Part shown: positions 13,431 to 22,672 of the stretch, piece by piece | How positions within the stretch are numbered: position 1 is the stretch's first letter | How the letters are laid out: the number at the start of each line of letters is the position of its first letter | NCBI RefSeq assembly: GCF_944321625.1 | Contig: NZ_CALUMA010000120.1 | Coordinates: 1 to 50,659, forward strand | Length of the DNA: 50,659 nucleotides | Direction of reading: 5' to 3' | From: an uncultured Slackia sp. | Lineage (GTDB): Bacteria > Actinomycetota > Coriobacteriia > Coriobacteriales > Eggerthellaceae | Translations under genes and position numbers: made by a program | The notes under the pieces: generated by a model | Told to the model about the DNA's origin: nothing | What the model saw: only the letters and a program-made list of their open reading frames with translations | Database searches by the model: none

Positions 13431-16400
13431 TCAGCGACGAAAATGCACACGCCCGGCGCACACCATCACGGCAGCCGCCATTGCGGCAACAACCGCAAGC
13501 GGCACGACCACGCGCAGCGAACCGTCGCTTGTGGCGGCGAGCTTCGCGGAATCATCGTCCGATTCGCTTGCGCCGGGACGTTCGTCCGAGTGGGTGTTTC
13601 CGCCCGAACCGCCTGGGGCATTCGGGTCATCTGCCGCATCGGGGCCGGCGTCGGGGTCATTCGGGTTCACGGAGCCATCGGGGCCAGTTCCCGGTTCGTC
13701 GGAATCGTCGGGATCGGTACCGGGATTGGGATCAGTTCCGGGCTCCGGTTCAGATGTGTCATCCCATTGGGCATACAGCGTCACCTCGCCGTTAGGCTCG
13801 GCCGTCAAATTGGACACCCGCTCCCCATCGGAATAGACCGCATCGCCGCCTTCGGAATCGGTGCTCCAGCCGACAAATTCATAGCCCTCGCGCTCGAAGG
13901 CATTAGCAAAAAGCGCCTGGGGCTCATCGAAGACCATATCCTGAGGCTCCATGGAGCCCTCGCCCCCGTTGGCGTCGAACAGCACCTTGTACCTGTTGGC
14001 AACGGGATGCGCTTCGAGCAGCGATCGCCCGCTTACAATCACGGTCTGCTCCGCCGCAGACGAATCGCCGTTTTCCCACTCGGGCTCAGCGCCTACGGCC
14101 GTCCAACTTTCGAAGGAATACCCCTCGTCGACCGAAGCCCCGATGCACAACGCGTCTCCCACCCGGAGCCGCTCCACAAACTGACTGCGCTCTCCCGTTG
14201 CGGGACCTTCCGCCCATGCAGCGGCATGGGGCTCGGCGGCTATGTCAACGGAGAAGTATTCCAGAGCCAGGAAACCGCTTCCATCGGCCGCCACCTGGGC
14301 TGTCACGCCTTCGGTGTTCCAGCCCTCCATCATCACGGAATACTCGCCCGGCTGCACGCCCTGCGCCACATACACGCCGGATCCGGCGGCCTTAAACGGC
14401 GCATACTGCGTTCCCGCAGCATCCACCAGCACGATATCGCGCTCATCGGGAAGCGAGACGCCCGCGCCGTTGTTGGTGACGACAAGACTGAATGCCCCTT
14501 CTTCCACGAGGACAGCGCTAAGCGTGTCGCCCGAAACGGAGCCATCCCCGTGCACCGTGCAGAGGTTCACCACCGTGGCCCCGCTCGCATAGAACGAACC
14601 GAACGAAAGCCCCTCCCAGCCCACGAGCGTCTTGCCATCCGGCGCGCCGACAGACGTCGGCAGCTCGAACGGGGTATCGAACACCGCCTCAAGCTCCGTC
14701 AAGGCGCCCCCTACGTCCAGAGAAACGGTGTAGCGAACCGGCTCCCACTGGGCATAGAGCGTGATAGCGCTCGAGGGGTCGGAAGCCAGGTTTTGCACCT
14801 CTTGGCCATCGGCGTAGGCCGCGCCGCTGCCGTCGGGCTGGGTGTTCCAGCCGGCGAAAGAATAGCCCGGAAGCTCATAGGCGCACGAGGGCAAGGCGGC
14901 AGGGGCATCGTAGACGAACAGCTGCGTGTCCATCTCGCCCGAAATCGCCGTACTTGCAGAAGCGGGGGCGTTGGCCTCGAAGCCGACCGCGTAGCGCACC
15001 GGAGCCCATTGGGCGTAGAGCGTAGCCTCTCCTCCCGGCGCTGCGATGTCGGCAACTTCCTGCCCCTCATCAAACGACACGCCCGTGCCGTCTTGCAGGG
15101 TGTTCCAGCCCGTGAACTCATAGCCCTCGCGTGAGAACGCGTTGGAACTGAGCGCCGTTGGATCACCGCAGGCGATGCGCTGGGGCGCCATCGCGCCCTC
15201 GCCGCCATTGGCGTCGAAGTTCACCATGTAGACGGTGGAGCGAGCATGGGCAGCGGCCACGAACGGGCCTTCAACGGTGACCGTTTGAGTCTCTTGGTCG
15301 GGGCTCCACTGCGCAGGCTCGACGCCTCGGCAGCTCCAGCCGTCAAACGTATAGAAGTTATCCTCGTCGGCTGCGGCACCAAGCGTTACCTCGGTCCCTT
15401 TGAGCACCACGCGGCTTTCCACGCCCGCCGAGCCCATCCACACCCCGACACCCGGGTCGCCCGCCTCAACGGCGGCCGTGAAATACTCGATGGACAAAAC
15501 CGCCGGCTTGCCTGCCTCCACCGTCAGACTGAGCGCACCGGTGGGATACAGCGCAGCGCCGCTGTCGTCGACGGCATTGATATCGATGCCGTAGTTTCCG
15601 GGAGCAACATCGGCGAGCACGTAGGCGCCCGATGCCGCATCTTGGACAAACCCCGCAACGGGCTCGCTGCCATCTTTGGGAATCAGGGCGATCTCTTCTT
15701 GGGAATTGCCCAGCTGCACGGGTCGATTATCGTGAGTGAGGGTCAAGGTGACATCGTTGTGCGCCCATTGCGCCACAAGTGTAGCGCCTTCCACAACGCC
15801 GCCGCCGTCTACAGAACAGAGGTTGCTCGCCCATGCCCTATCGGCATAGAGCGCTCCCGTGTCTTCGTCGCGCCACCCGATAAACGCCGCGCCCGTTGGG
15901 GGCTGGAACTTCAGGGCATCAAGCGCCGACGCCTCATCGAAAACGCACGACTGGACATAGCTTTCGCCAGTCCCCTCGCCCGGCACGAACGTAATCTCAT
16001 ACGGGCAGGGTTTCCATTGAGCGTACAGGGTAATGCGCTCTCCCGGCTCCGCCAGATTGAAAACCGCCTCGCCATCGTCGTAGGCATCTCCCGTGCCGTC
16101 CGGCTGAGTGTTCCAGCCCGCAAACTCGTAGCCATGCAGCAGATAGCTCACGGGATCGAGCGAAATCTCCCTGCCGTATTCCATGTGGCTCGCATCCATA
16201 GAACCCGAAACCCTAGTGCTGGCAGTAGCGGGAACATTCGCATCATAGGCCACGATATAAGGGTCGCGATGCCACTGCGCGTAGAGGGTGTAGGGGGCAT
16301 CGGCGCGATCCCAGAGACCCACAACATCTGTCCAGCCCGCAACGCCGGGCACGAGCTGGTATTGGGCATCCATGACCATGGTTCCACCCTCGGGTGCGTC

Positions 16401-18017
16401 GAAGAAGCCGAGCAGCGTGAGGCCGTCTTCGTTAGGCTCCACCTCTTCCTCCACGATCACCTCGCGCGAGCCCAGGCGCACCTTGGCTTCCCCTTCGTAC
16501 CCGTAATCGGTATTGGGATCGAGCGTAAGGTTGCACTCTTGATCGAGCATGCCGTAGTCAAGGCCGGAAGAGGGCTTGGTCGGATGAATTTCGCCCGTGT
16601 AGCTTACGCCCTCCCCATCGACGGCGCCCACCACTTCGCCCGCCTCGGGCAACCACAGCATGACGCCGGCTTCTTGCACGCCTTCACGCACCTGTATCAG
16701 AGACGTCTCGACATCGTTGAACGCATACGGGGGATTCACGCCATGAATCTCCAGCGACCGCAGGCCGACCCCGGCCTTCGCCCCTTCAAGCCCGGCGAAC
16801 ACGCGATAGGTGGTCACGCCCGCGCGGTTGATGGCAGTAGAGGCCGATGCGCCCGTGCCTGTTGTGAAGCCCGTGTATGAGCCGCCGTAGATCATGGTCT
16901 TTGCCGTGCCATCCGGGCCGCTGCCGCACGCCGCGAACCCGACATCCACGGTTCCTCCCGCAATGGAAACCTGAGCGTTGCCCGCCTTGCTGCCAAGAGC
17001 GAGCTGGCCGTACTCTCCGGCCGCAACGGTCTTTCCGCCCGCTATGGAGATGGAGGCATCGCCCTCCACGCTGCCAATGAGCGGCGCGTCATCAATAGAG
17101 CCGTTCGAGGGGTAGACGGCGCCGCCCGTAACGGAAACGCTGGCGGAACCCTCGATGCCGCCAATACCCGGAGCGCCTTTGCCGCCTTTGGCGTGCACGG
17201 TTCCCCCAGAGACAGAAATCTGGGCAGAGCCGCTCACCACGCCAATGCCAGGAGCGTTGCCGCCGCTTGTGGCGGTAACGGTGCCGCCGGAGACCGAAAG
17301 CTTGGGGCCGCCGTACACCCTGCCAATGCCCGGAGCATCTCCGGCGCCCGTGGCCGTGACGGTGCCTCCCGCGATGTCCGCTACGCCAGCGCCGTCGATC
17401 GCAAGCGCAGGAGACCCGGCGCTTCCCGCCTTCGAGCCCGCCTTAAGGGTGAGGGTGCCCCGCGCGTCCTGAGCGCCGATAGTAACCATGGGCTCAGACG
17501 ACGGGGGCGTGGCCGTCGAGGGCTCCTCCACCAGCAAGACGGCAGACGTGTCGCCACTCGAAAGAGACGCTTTAGCGCCCTGCAGCAGCATGAGCTCCAC
17601 GTGCGACTGGCTCGTGCTCGTGTATGCAGAAACAACCGTGATAGCAGCGTTTGACTTTGGATGAAGGTTGAGCCCATTGCCCAGATACACCCGTATCTCA
17701 TCACCCGGATCCGGCGCGACGACAACCCTCACCAAGCTGGAAGAGCCCAGAATCGCATAGGTGCCCGGTTCGCTGATGCGTACGATCGTCTGGGTTGCGG
17801 CAAGCGATGCGTTGTAGTAGCCGTCGGGCTCGAGATTAACAACGGCCGCGCCATCTGCCGCAATGCCCTCCGCCCCATCGTCGGCATGCGCGACAGGCGC
17901 ACAAACGGCAAGCGCAAACAAGGCGGCTAGCCCGAACAGCACGGTGGCGATGCGACGCTCCCACCGCGCGATAGCGGGGCGGGCGCCCTCGCCGAAGAGA
18001 ATCGTTGGCACACTCAT
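13431..18017 (-). CDS. Giant surface protein with InlB-type B repeats
   Basis: The 1,528 residues start at MSVPTILF (18017); the frame upstream is antisense to the next gene's end. A signal peptide (RRIATVLFGLAALFALAVCAPVAHA) is followed by a Gly-rich section with repeated SVSGGTV blocks (about residues 150-400), suggesting a beta-helix. Then come about six copies of the Listeria-Bacteroides (Flg_new/InlB B) repeat, of the form YEFAGWNTQPDGTG ... ITLYAQW, mixed with Ig-like blocks. A Pro/Asp/Gly linker leads to KLAATSDGS, a membrane segment and a basic tail, an atypical sortase-like anchor. It starts 31 bp after the Tat-exported gene, so the two share an operon. It is probably an adhesin. Confidence 0.8.
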   Translation of the reverse strand: MSVPTILFGEGARPAIARWERRIATVLFGLAALFALAVCAPVAHADDGAEGIAADGAAVVNLEPDGYYNASLAATQTIVRISEPGTYAILGSSSLVRVVVAPDPGDEIRVYLGNGLNLHPKSNAAITVVSAYTSTSQSHVELMLLQGAKASLSSGDTSAVLLVEEPSTATPPSSEPMVTIGAQDARGTLTLKAGSKAGSAGSPALAIDGAGVADIAGGTVTATGAGDAPGIGRVYGGPKLSVSGGTVTATSGGNAPGIGVVSGSAQISVSGGTVHAKGGKGAPGIGGIEGSASVSVTGGAVYPSNGSIDDAPLIGSVEGDASISIAGGKTVAAGEYGQLALGSKAGNAQVSIAGGTVDVGFAACGSGPDGTAKTMIYGGSYTGFTTGTGASASTAINRAGVTTYRVFAGLEGAKAGVGLRSLEIHGVNPPYAFNDVETSLIQVREGVQEAGVMLWLPEAGEVVGAVDGEGVSYTGEIHPTKPSSGLDYGMLDQECNLTLDPNTDYGYEGEAKVRLGSREVIVEEEVEPNEDGLTLLGFFDAPEGGTMVMDAQYQLVPGVAGWTDVVGLWDRADAPYTLYAQWHRDPYIVAYDANVPATASTRVSGSMDASHMEYGREISLDPVSYLLHGYEFAGWNTQPDGTGDAYDDGEAVFNLAEPGERITLYAQWKPCPYEITFVPGEGTGESYVQSCVFDEASALDALKFQPPTGAAFIGWRDEDTGALYADRAWASNLCSVDGGGVVEGATLVAQWAHNDVTLTLTHDNRPVQLGNSQEEIALIPKDGSEPVAGFVQDAASGAYVLADVAPGNYGIDINAVDDSGAALYPTGALSLTVEAGKPAVLSIEYFTAAVEAGDPGVGVWMGSAGVESRVVLKGTEVTLGAAADEDNFYTFDGWSCRGVEPAQWSPDQETQTVTVEGPFVAAAHARSTVYMVNFDANGGEGAMAPQRIACGDPTALSSNAFSREGYEFTGWNTLQDGTGVSFDEGQEVADIAAPGGEATLYAQWAPVRYAVGFEANAPASASTAISGEMDTQLFVYDAPAALPSCAYELPGYSFAGWNTQPDGSGAAYADGQEVQNLASDPSSAITLYAQWEPVRYTVSLDVGGALTELEAVFDTPFELPTSVGAPDGKTLVGWEGLSFGSFYASGATVVNLCTVHGDGSVSGDTLSAVLVEEGAFSLVVTNNGAGVSLPDERDIVLVDAAGTQYAPFKAAGSGVYVAQGVQPGEYSVMMEGWNTEGVTAQVAADGSGFLALEYFSVDIAAEPHAAAWAEGPATGERSQFVERLRVGDALCIGASVDEGYSFESWTAVGAEPEWENGDSSAAEQTVIVSGRSLLEAHPVANRYKVLFDANGGEGSMEPQDMVFDEPQALFANAFEREGYEFVGWSTDSEGGDAVYSDGERVSNLTAEPNGEVTLYAQWDDTSEPEPGTDPNPGTDPDDSDEPGTGPDGSVNPNDPDAGPDAADDPNAPGGSGGNTHSDERPGASESDDDSAKLAATSDGSLRVVVPLAVVAAMAAAVMVCAGRVHFRR

Positions 18018-18048
18018 GACATCATCCCATCTCGATACACGCTTGTCG

Positions 18049-21000
18049 TTAACGATCCCTGTCTCGGTCACAGGACTCCCCCTGACCAAGGCCGACAGGA
18101 GAATCGGCCCATTCGCCATGCTCCAGTGCCGCCCTGCGGGCGCTGTAGACCGCGAATGCCGCGGCAGCGGCACCGGCAAGCGCACCAACGAAGGGCACGC
18201 CGGCACCGTCGCCGGTTTGCGCGAAGTTGCCAAGCTGGCTGTCGCCTGATGAACCGCCGGCACCGCTCGACCCTCCGCCCTGGCCGTCATCGGAACCATC
18301 CTGACCGCCATCGGACGCGCCCGGTCCAACGTCAACGCCGTCCTTGACCACGCGCACTTCCGGCTCGCTCAGCCCGGGGTCGAAAACATCGGACTGCTGC
18401 TTGATCACGTCGATGCTCACGCCCGGCAGCTCGTCATGATCGGGGTCATGGCTAATCGGGGATGCCTCCATGCCGTCGGGCGCCATGGACACAATCGTCT
18501 CGTAGCTAAAATCGCTCACAACCGCGTAGACGCTCTTCGTGCCGTGCCAATCGCTGGGAATGGCGAATTCCACGCGGTACTGCGACGTTTTTCCGGGAAG
18601 CAGCACGCCCGCCGAAACGGGGTCGGCCAGCTGATGGAAGCCCTCTACGCCGGAATACCCCACGGCATCGTCGGAATACGCCGGCCCATTCGCAATTTCA
18701 TCCCCGATTACCTCGGTGGCGAGCTCGGGGTTCCACGCCGACGCGCACGTGTTCTCGGCGGCAAACGCGAGCGTGGATTCGGCCACCTTCTCGCCCGTTT
18801 CCTGGTCGTGAAGCGAGGCGACGCAGCCCGTGAGAATCACATTGCCGTCATTGCGCAGCACGATGTCGAACGTCGTGCTCTCTCCCTGCAGCACGAACAG
18901 CTCCTCGGCGGCAAATCCGAGAATAGACGCCGTGGCCACGATGGGAACCTCCACATAATGCAGATCCGCCGTGCTGTTTTCCATGCTCGTGATGGCAGAC
19001 GTCACAAACGTGTACGCATCCCTGCCCGACACGCCCACAATGCTGTCGATGGGATGGGTGAGGCCCGCCAGCGGGAACGGCTCGGAGAACAACCCGTCGA
19101 CATATAGGCTCGCAAGAACGCGATAACGGTTCTCGGTGGGGCTATCGATAGGATTGCCGTGCTCGTCGAACGACTGCTCCTTTTTGCCCTCCTTGTTTTC
19201 CATGAAGAACAGCACGTTGCCGTTGTCGCTCACCTTAAACGCACTCATCTTGGCAGATGCAGGGCCCACGGGCCGCGTGCTGAGGCTGCCGTTTTCAACG
19301 CTGGGGTCGAATGACGCTTCGTAGAGCTCCCCGTTCACCAGCGAGAGGAACGACGCGTGCCCGGGCCACGCTCGCATGTCGGATACATCCGCCGCGTTGA
19401 CGATGTTGCGCACGGCCGAGAAGGTAAAGGACTGGGAAGCGCGCAGGACATCAAGCTCTTCTTCGGGGGAGGCGTCCTGAAGCTCCCTGCCAATTGCCAG
19501 CTTCACCGTGGCGACGCTTACGCCGTTGCGCGAATGGGAAACCAGGCTGAACGATCCTACCGATTCATCCTGGTCGTCGACATCGATGTTGGAGACCTCG
19601 AGGCTGTTGGCCGTCGCGTCCACCGGCACGCCCGCGGTATGCACCAGGTTGTTCGAAAGAGGAACGGCCACGCGGCACGTAGTGGTGGCGTTGTCACCGA
19701 AAAGCTCGATGGGGCTATCGGCGGCATGCTGTAAATAGCCCAGCGCCACAAGGAGCGGCTTTCCGTTCTTCATGATGGTGGTGATGCGCGGGCAGGTTAC
19801 AGCATAGGCATTGGCCGGAGCCGATCCCGGCGTTTCCTTCCACATGGAAGACCAGAGGCGCTTGAGATCGCGGTTGAAGGCGGCAACCGTCAGGATGGAT
19901 TCGGAAGACGCATCGAAAAACGTGGTCTGATCGCCGTTTTTACGCACGGTGCTTGCCAGGCTTACGTAGATGCCTTGATACAGGCTGGCCGACATCTCCG
20001 TCTGGGTGCACACATCGAAATCGTAGTCGAACATATCGGCGCGATCTATGCCCGCAACCGAAACGGGAATATCCAAAACCTTCGGGCGCCCCCAACGCCC
20101 GGTTTCGGCGTTGTAGATCTGAGCGGAGAGACGGGTGCGGCCCTCATGCGCGTCGCCTACGGTATAATCGACGCTCATCAGGCGGAACAGGTACACGATT
20201 CCGTCGTAGGTAATAACCTTCTCACGCGGATTGCTGAACGACGCGCTGATGATCTTCACGTCTTTGCTTGGCACCACGCCGCCGCTGGGCGCGATGTTTG
20301 CGATATCCGCAAAGCCCGTGCACACCCCTTGGGGGTCTTCGCCCACGTCTTCGTACACGTAGCCGTCCTCGCCTTCAGAAAGCGCATCCTCGGAGGCATC
20401 GGGCACGGCAACGTTGAACGGCATGGCGAACATGCCGTTGCCCAAGTCGACCGGTTCTGTGGCCTCGGGCGCGGCAAGAGCGCGCGTTGTTGCCTTGGCC
20501 GCCGCCTCTCTGCTCTTAAGAAGCTCGGACGATGTGACGATGGTAGCAATCTTGCCGAATTCCTCAAGCTTCACCGCGCCGCCTTCGTCTACCAGCGCAT
20601 CGCTTGCGAACACGCCGGCACCGTTTGAATCCGCACCTAGCGCGTAGTCGTTCGAGAGATAGCTGGAAGGAAGCCCGCCCTCGTTGCTCGACGCCTTCCA
20701 GTTGTCATACAGGCGCGGCCAGTCGGTAGACCAAATCTTGCCGCTCCATTTGAAAACAAGGGCTTGCAGCACGATGGCCACCTCGATCCCGGCGCCAATC
20801 ACCACATGGCGAGGAGCGCCAGGCACGATATCCTCCGTAGCTTCAAGCAGGGCAAAATACATGGAGAGGCTGCCTGCGCCGCGCAGCGACGCGCTGAGTA
20901 CGCCGCTGATACCCACGCCGAGGGAAAGCGCCAGCTCGAGGTTGATGACAATGGCGATGCCGGTTTTCTCAGGAACGAGGTCGATATCGAGCGGCTCGCC

Positions 21001-22539
21001 CTTGGGAGACTCGATCGTGGCATAGAACGAAAGCCGAGCATCGAGGGATACGTTGATTCCAATAAAGACAGGCACCGGGCCGATAGTGAGCTGCTCAATC
21101 AGGGACACGAACATATACAAGTCGAAGATGGCAGCCGCCTGGCCCATGAACTTCATGGCGTCAGGCGATTCAAGCCAGTTGCATTTCGCGGACAGCGTGG
21201 CCTCAACCGAGCCGGAGATTCCAAACGTCGGCGAGAGCTTATGGCCGAACGCCTTGGAGCTGCCAGGGTCGGTTCCCTTCCGCATATCCTTGTACTGGTC
21301 TATCTTTTTACTCCACCGGTCATTGAGATCTTTCCATTGCTGCTTCACGCTAGCATTGGTTTCGTTGGAAAAGCTCGCCTCACGAAAACCGTTTATGCTG
21401 CTCGCGCTTCTTTCGCCCGTGACGCCAATGCCCAAGAACATGATGCCGAACGGCGAAATGTAGAAATCGACGGGAAGTGTAGGAACCCACATAGTAAAAC
21501 TGGAGCCTCGCAGCACGGCGGGGAACGAATCGGGAAGCGTGAACAAGGTGTGCTCGGAACCTGTTTGACCATAGGAAACGCCGGGCACGATATCGGCGTT
21601 GCCGGTGGAAAGCGGAATGTCGGACTCTTTGACCGAAAGATTCACCGGGAATACGTAGGCAAGATCGCCCGCTGTCACCTGGATCTCAAAGGCCTTTTTA
21701 AGCGGCAGAAGGTCTTTGGTGGGTGCGAGAAGACGCAAATAGTACGCGCTTCTGCTCAGGCGACCAACGCCTTCATACATAGATACCGTGGCGGTAAAGA
21801 GGGGGCTGCTCGCACGCTTGCCATCTTCCCCGAGATCGCGCGTCCAAAGCGACACTTCGACGGAATCCACGCCCTCCATGCGCAACGTGCCGGTAAGCGC
21901 GATCTTATCGGTAGCCGCTTCGCAGCGAATCACCTCGCATTCGCCGTACTGCATATCCCATCCATTGAACGAAAGGGATTCGAAGTACGGGATGGACGCA
22001 TCGCGAATCTTGCAGCAAGGAATCTTGAGGGCAGAACCGCTGTCGACGCGAATCTTTTCGAGGGTCACGTTGCGATAGCCATGCTCCTTGGTGATGGTGA
22101 CGGAGCCCTCGAAACGGTAGCACCTGCCCATGGTGCCCAAATCAATAGCGGTTCCCAGTTTGGATGCGTCGAAGACCACCGCGCCGTTTTCGTCGGATAC
22201 GGCCTCGAGCGTCTGCGTTTTGTCTTTAACGGTGGCGGAAATGGAAACTCGAGCGTTGGGCACCGGGGCGGTGGCTCCCTCTTCGTTGACGTCATAGACG
22301 GAGAGCCCTATCTCGTTGTAAGAGAGGACGATGATTTGCGTGGTGGGTTCGGATGCGCTCTCGCCCTCCCCCGCTGCGGTGAATTCCTGCGCATACGCCA
22401 CCTTGCCGCCGAAGGTGCCTAAACAAGGAAGCATCATCGATGCCACCGTGGCGCCGCCGCCCGCTAAAAAGGTGCGGCGCGTGATGCCTTCTGGCCGCTC
22501 GTTCGCGTTCTGCCACTTGTTCAATCCGTTCGCGCCCAT
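18049..22539 (-). CDS. Giant Tat-exported surface protein with sortase-like tail
   Basis: The protein has 1,496 residues. ITRRTFLAGGGATVASMM near the N terminus is a twin-arginine signal, so this very large protein should be exported folded or with a bound cofactor. The body has no domain I can name. There are repeated beta-rich blocks (for example residues 60-330), an amphipathic stretch (about 500-600, LELALSLGVGISGVL) and a region resembling a beta-propeller or CARDB-type module near 1150-1350. The end shows a Gly/Ser/Asp linker, FAQTGDGAG, a hydrophobic segment and RR, resembling an LPxTG anchor, plus an unusual extra charged tail of about 30 residues. AGGTGAG lies before ATG 22539. A CACCCGTT dyad lies 54 bp upstream. 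Confidence 0.7.
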   Translation of the reverse strand: MGANGLNKWQNANERPEGITRRTFLAGGGATVASMMLPCLGTFGGKVAYAQEFTAAGEGESASEPTTQIIVLSYNEIGLSVYDVNEEGATAPVPNARVSISATVKDKTQTLEAVSDENGAVVFDASKLGTAIDLGTMGRCYRFEGSVTITKEHGYRNVTLEKIRVDSGSALKIPCCKIRDASIPYFESLSFNGWDMQYGECEVIRCEAATDKIALTGTLRMEGVDSVEVSLWTRDLGEDGKRASSPLFTATVSMYEGVGRLSRSAYYLRLLAPTKDLLPLKKAFEIQVTAGDLAYVFPVNLSVKESDIPLSTGNADIVPGVSYGQTGSEHTLFTLPDSFPAVLRGSSFTMWVPTLPVDFYISPFGIMFLGIGVTGERSASSINGFREASFSNETNASVKQQWKDLNDRWSKKIDQYKDMRKGTDPGSSKAFGHKLSPTFGISGSVEATLSAKCNWLESPDAMKFMGQAAAIFDLYMFVSLIEQLTIGPVPVFIGINVSLDARLSFYATIESPKGEPLDIDLVPEKTGIAIVINLELALSLGVGISGVLSASLRGAGSLSMYFALLEATEDIVPGAPRHVVIGAGIEVAIVLQALVFKWSGKIWSTDWPRLYDNWKASSNEGGLPSSYLSNDYALGADSNGAGVFASDALVDEGGAVKLEEFGKIATIVTSSELLKSREAAAKATTRALAAPEATEPVDLGNGMFAMPFNVAVPDASEDALSEGEDGYVYEDVGEDPQGVCTGFADIANIAPSGGVVPSKDVKIISASFSNPREKVITYDGIVYLFRLMSVDYTVGDAHEGRTRLSAQIYNAETGRWGRPKVLDIPVSVAGIDRADMFDYDFDVCTQTEMSASLYQGIYVSLASTVRKNGDQTTFFDASSESILTVAAFNRDLKRLWSSMWKETPGSAPANAYAVTCPRITTIMKNGKPLLVALGYLQHAADSPIELFGDNATTTCRVAVPLSNNLVHTAGVPVDATANSLEVSNIDVDDQDESVGSFSLVSHSRNGVSVATVKLAIGRELQDASPEEELDVLRASQSFTFSAVRNIVNAADVSDMRAWPGHASFLSLVNGELYEASFDPSVENGSLSTRPVGPASAKMSAFKVSDNGNVLFFMENKEGKKEQSFDEHGNPIDSPTENRYRVLASLYVDGLFSEPFPLAGLTHPIDSIVGVSGRDAYTFVTSAITSMENSTADLHYVEVPIVATASILGFAAEELFVLQGESTTFDIVLRNDGNVILTGCVASLHDQETGEKVAESTLAFAAENTCASAWNPELATEVIGDEIANGPAYSDDAVGYSGVEGFHQLADPVSAGVLLPGKTSQYRVEFAIPSDWHGTKSVYAVVSDFSYETIVSMAPDGMEASPISHDPDHDELPGVSIDVIKQQSDVFDPGLSEPEVRVVKDGVDVGPGASDGGQDGSDDGQGGGSSGAGGSSGDSQLGNFAQTGDGAGVPFVGALAGAAAAAFAVYSARRAALEHGEWADSPVGLGQGESCDRDRDR

Positions 22540-22592
22540 AGCTCACCTTTCTCGAAGCTTAAGCAGCATCATATCTATGAGCGCGGAAACGA

Positions 22593-22626
22593 ATTACACC
22601 CGTTTCGGGCACGAAACGGGTGTAAT
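22593..22626. promoter_or_regulatory. CACCCGTT dyad 1, between surface-protein genes
   Basis: ATTACACCCGTTTC (22593-22606) and GAAACGGGTGTAAT (22613-22626) are perfect 14-bp arms around GGGCAC. The dyad is 46 bp past the stop of the LPTTG gene and 54 bp upstream of the Tat-exported gene. No T-run follows on the minus strand. The whole core, including the loop GGGC, recurs at 24945-24970, which favours a protein-binding site. Confidence 0.55.
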
Positions 22627-22672
22627 CAGAATTAAGCGAACAGTACGTGTACGCCTATGCGAACGAAAGCAA

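Noticed and set aside
12864..16880. Long plus-strand frames opposite the giant surface protein
   Set aside because: Low-complexity antisense translations of the repeat gene; no start signals.
22593..22626. Simple intrinsic terminator for the LPxTG gene
   Set aside because: The stem is strong but no T-run follows on the minus strand, and its core and loop recur at 24945-24970; a binding site is the better reading, though termination is not excluded.
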